Shown piece after piece: positions 4,552 to 5,582 of a DNA stretch of 5,582 bases (position 1 is its first letter; each line of letters opens with the position of its first letter). The translations under genes and the position numbers were made by a program. This stretch comes from QNFN01 sp033722135 (lineage in GTDB: Bacteria; Pseudomonadota; Gammaproteobacteria; QNFN01): the NCBI GenBank assembly GCA_033722135.1, contig JAWVZO010000170.1, forward strand, positions 1 to 5,582, read 5' to 3'. The notes beneath the pieces are model-generated. The model saw only the letters and a program-made list of their open reading frames with translations, had not been told where the DNA came from and did not search any database.

Positions 4552-5577
4552 TCAGCTGGACCCGGACGGTCGCCATGCGAGGAGGAGTTCCTCGCACAGC
4601 AACTGGGTGTTGACCTGGGTCGTCACCAGTCGGCGCGCCCTCCGCCACGCGTCGAGGCGCGTGAACAGCGCACTTAATTCTATATGTTCGACAAGCGCTT
4701 GCATACGGTCGGCGAGGTCGCGGTTGTCCAGCCCCTCGCGCGGCAACGACTGCTTGAGGCGGATCATGTCCACCAGCCAGCCGCCGAGCCAGGCGAGCAG
4801 GGTCTCGGTCTCCCCTGCCGACCAGCTCGCCGCGACGCGCAACGGATCCTGGCGTCCCGTGACCACGCCGGCGAACGCTTCGAAGGCTTCGCCGCGCAAC
4901 TCGACCCAGCCCTCCCCGGCCAGTTCCAGCGCGCGCAGGGGCGCGCCATCGGCCATGGCGAGCAGGCTCTCCACGTCGCCGAGCCCCCGGGCGGCCAGCC
5001 AGTCGCGCGCCTCGCCGGGGGATGGCGGGTTCAGGGACAACCGCTGGCAACGGCTGCGGATGGTCGGCAGGAGGTCGCCGCGCCGCGCCGCGACCAGGAG
5101 CAGCAGCGTCCGGGGGGTCGGCTCCTCGAGGGTCTTGAGCAGCGCGTTCGCGGCCGCCGGGACCATCAGGTCCGCCGGATCGACCAGCGCCACCTTCCAG
5201 CCACCGTGCCCGGCGCTCATCGCCAGCGTGTGGCCCAGCTCGCGCACCTGGTCGATGCGGATCCGCGTCGCGTCCTGCTTCAGCCTGTCGGAGCCGATGG
5301 ACTCGCCCTTGCGCAGCAGGCGCAGGTGGCTGAAATCGGGGTGGCTGCCCGCAGCGAACTGGCGGCACGCGGGACAGGTGCCGCACGCGTCGCCGGACCC
5401 GTCTTCGGAACGGGCGCAGAGCAGCGCAGCGGCGATGCGACGGGCGAAAGCGTGCCGCCCGATCCCCGCGGGCCCGTCGATCAGCAGCGCGTGCGGCAGG
5501 CGTCCGCGCCCGCGGCAGTCGTTCAGCGCCGCCCACGCCGCTTCGTGCCACGGGTAGGTCTCAACCGGCGTAGGCAT
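4552..5577 (-). CDS. holB: DNA polymerase III delta prime subunit
   Basis: A 341-residue clamp-loader subunit: delta prime sits in the gamma/tau complex that opens and loads the beta sliding clamp during replication. The N-terminal AAA+ domain shows a degenerate Walker A (GPAGIGRH, 35-42; the usual lysine is arginine). A four-cysteine zinc site follows at C54, C65, C68 and C71 (DACGTCPACRQF). The typical ANALLKTLEEPTP block (143-155) and the SRC arginine-finger motif (S175-R176-C177) follow. The C-terminal third is a helical collar domain. Length is normal. A degenerate P-loop is expected, since delta prime acts as a stator and need not bind ATP. ATG 5577 gives a full-length N-terminus ending in YPWHEAAW-type sequence as in homologues; its Shine-Dalgarno site lies off the window. 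It is first of the fully visible genes in the holB-pilZ-ycfH operon. Confidence 0.95.
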   Translation of the reverse strand: MPTPVETYPWHEAAWAALNDCRGRGRLPHALLIDGPAGIGRHAFARRIAAALLCARSEDGSGDACGTCPACRQFAAGSHPDFSHLRLLRKGESIGSDRLKQDATRIRIDQVRELGHTLAMSAGHGGWKVALVDPADLMVPAAANALLKTLEEPTPRTLLLLVAARRGDLLPTIRSRCQRLSLNPPSPGEARDWLAARGLGDVESLLAMADGAPLRALELAGEGWVELRGEAFEAFAGVVTGRQDPLRVAASWSAGETETLLAWLGGWLVDMIRLKQSLPREGLDNRDLADRMQALVEHIELSALFTRLDAWRRARRLVTTQVNTQLLCEELLLAWRPSGSS

Positions 5578-5582
5578 CGAGC
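5561..5582 (-). CDS. Possible 3' end of tmk (thymidylate kinase)
   Basis: In a second frame the minus strand reads LDAYAG then TGA (stop at 5561-5563), overlapping the first codons of holB. In gammaproteobacteria tmk commonly lies directly upstream of holB, often overlapping it, so this is probably its C-terminus. Six codons cannot prove it; the call rests on gene order. Confidence 0.35.

Noticed and set aside
4577..5551. Extension of the pilZ frame through holB
   Set aside because: The extension is an arginine/alanine/proline-rich shadow of holB in another frame; PilZ itself begins near 4537.

Overview
The window looks like chromosomal DNA from a GC-rich gammaproteobacterium. The main reason is the gene order holB-pilZ-ycfH (TatD-type nuclease), with the last codons of a probable tmk in front, all on the minus strand; this order is widespread in that class. 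The type IV pilus PilZ and the two tRNA genes, which closely match gammaproteobacterial tRNA-Ala(GGC) and tRNA-Glu, agree with this. I cannot name the genus.

Layout, from the right edge read leftwards on the minus strand: a few codons of an upstream gene (probably tmk), holB (DNA polymerase III delta prime subunit), pilZ, and ycfH. Next come tRNA-Ala(GGC) and tRNA-Glu(CTC) in tandem, followed by a strong intrinsic terminator at 3073-3104. A near-consensus promoter for the tRNAs is embedded in the 3' end of ycfH: its -35 box lies in the coding sequence and its -10 box begins with the ycfH stop codon.

The middle (about 1200-3070) is less conventional and looks like a variable insert between two conserved blocks. 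It holds a plus-strand gene for a secreted protein with an Ig-like/IPT-TIG-like N-terminal region and an unfamiliar six-cysteine, aromatic-rich C-terminal region. A small two-helix membrane protein gene lies on the minus strand and carries an in-frame 15-bp tandem duplication. The two gene-free stretches contain an AT-rich island, several inverted repeats, and a set of alternately complementary segments next to the tRNA terminator.

The left end (1-1189, minus strand) is an RND-type efflux operon: a periplasmic adaptor lipoprotein whose stop codon overlaps the GTG start of the inner-membrane RND permease, of which only the first 32 codons are in the window.

Most of the window is ordinary core genome. 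I see no CRISPR array, insertion sequence, toxin-antitoxin pair or defence system. The best candidates for something undescribed are the secreted six-cysteine protein and the structured noncoding stretch just downstream of the tRNAs.
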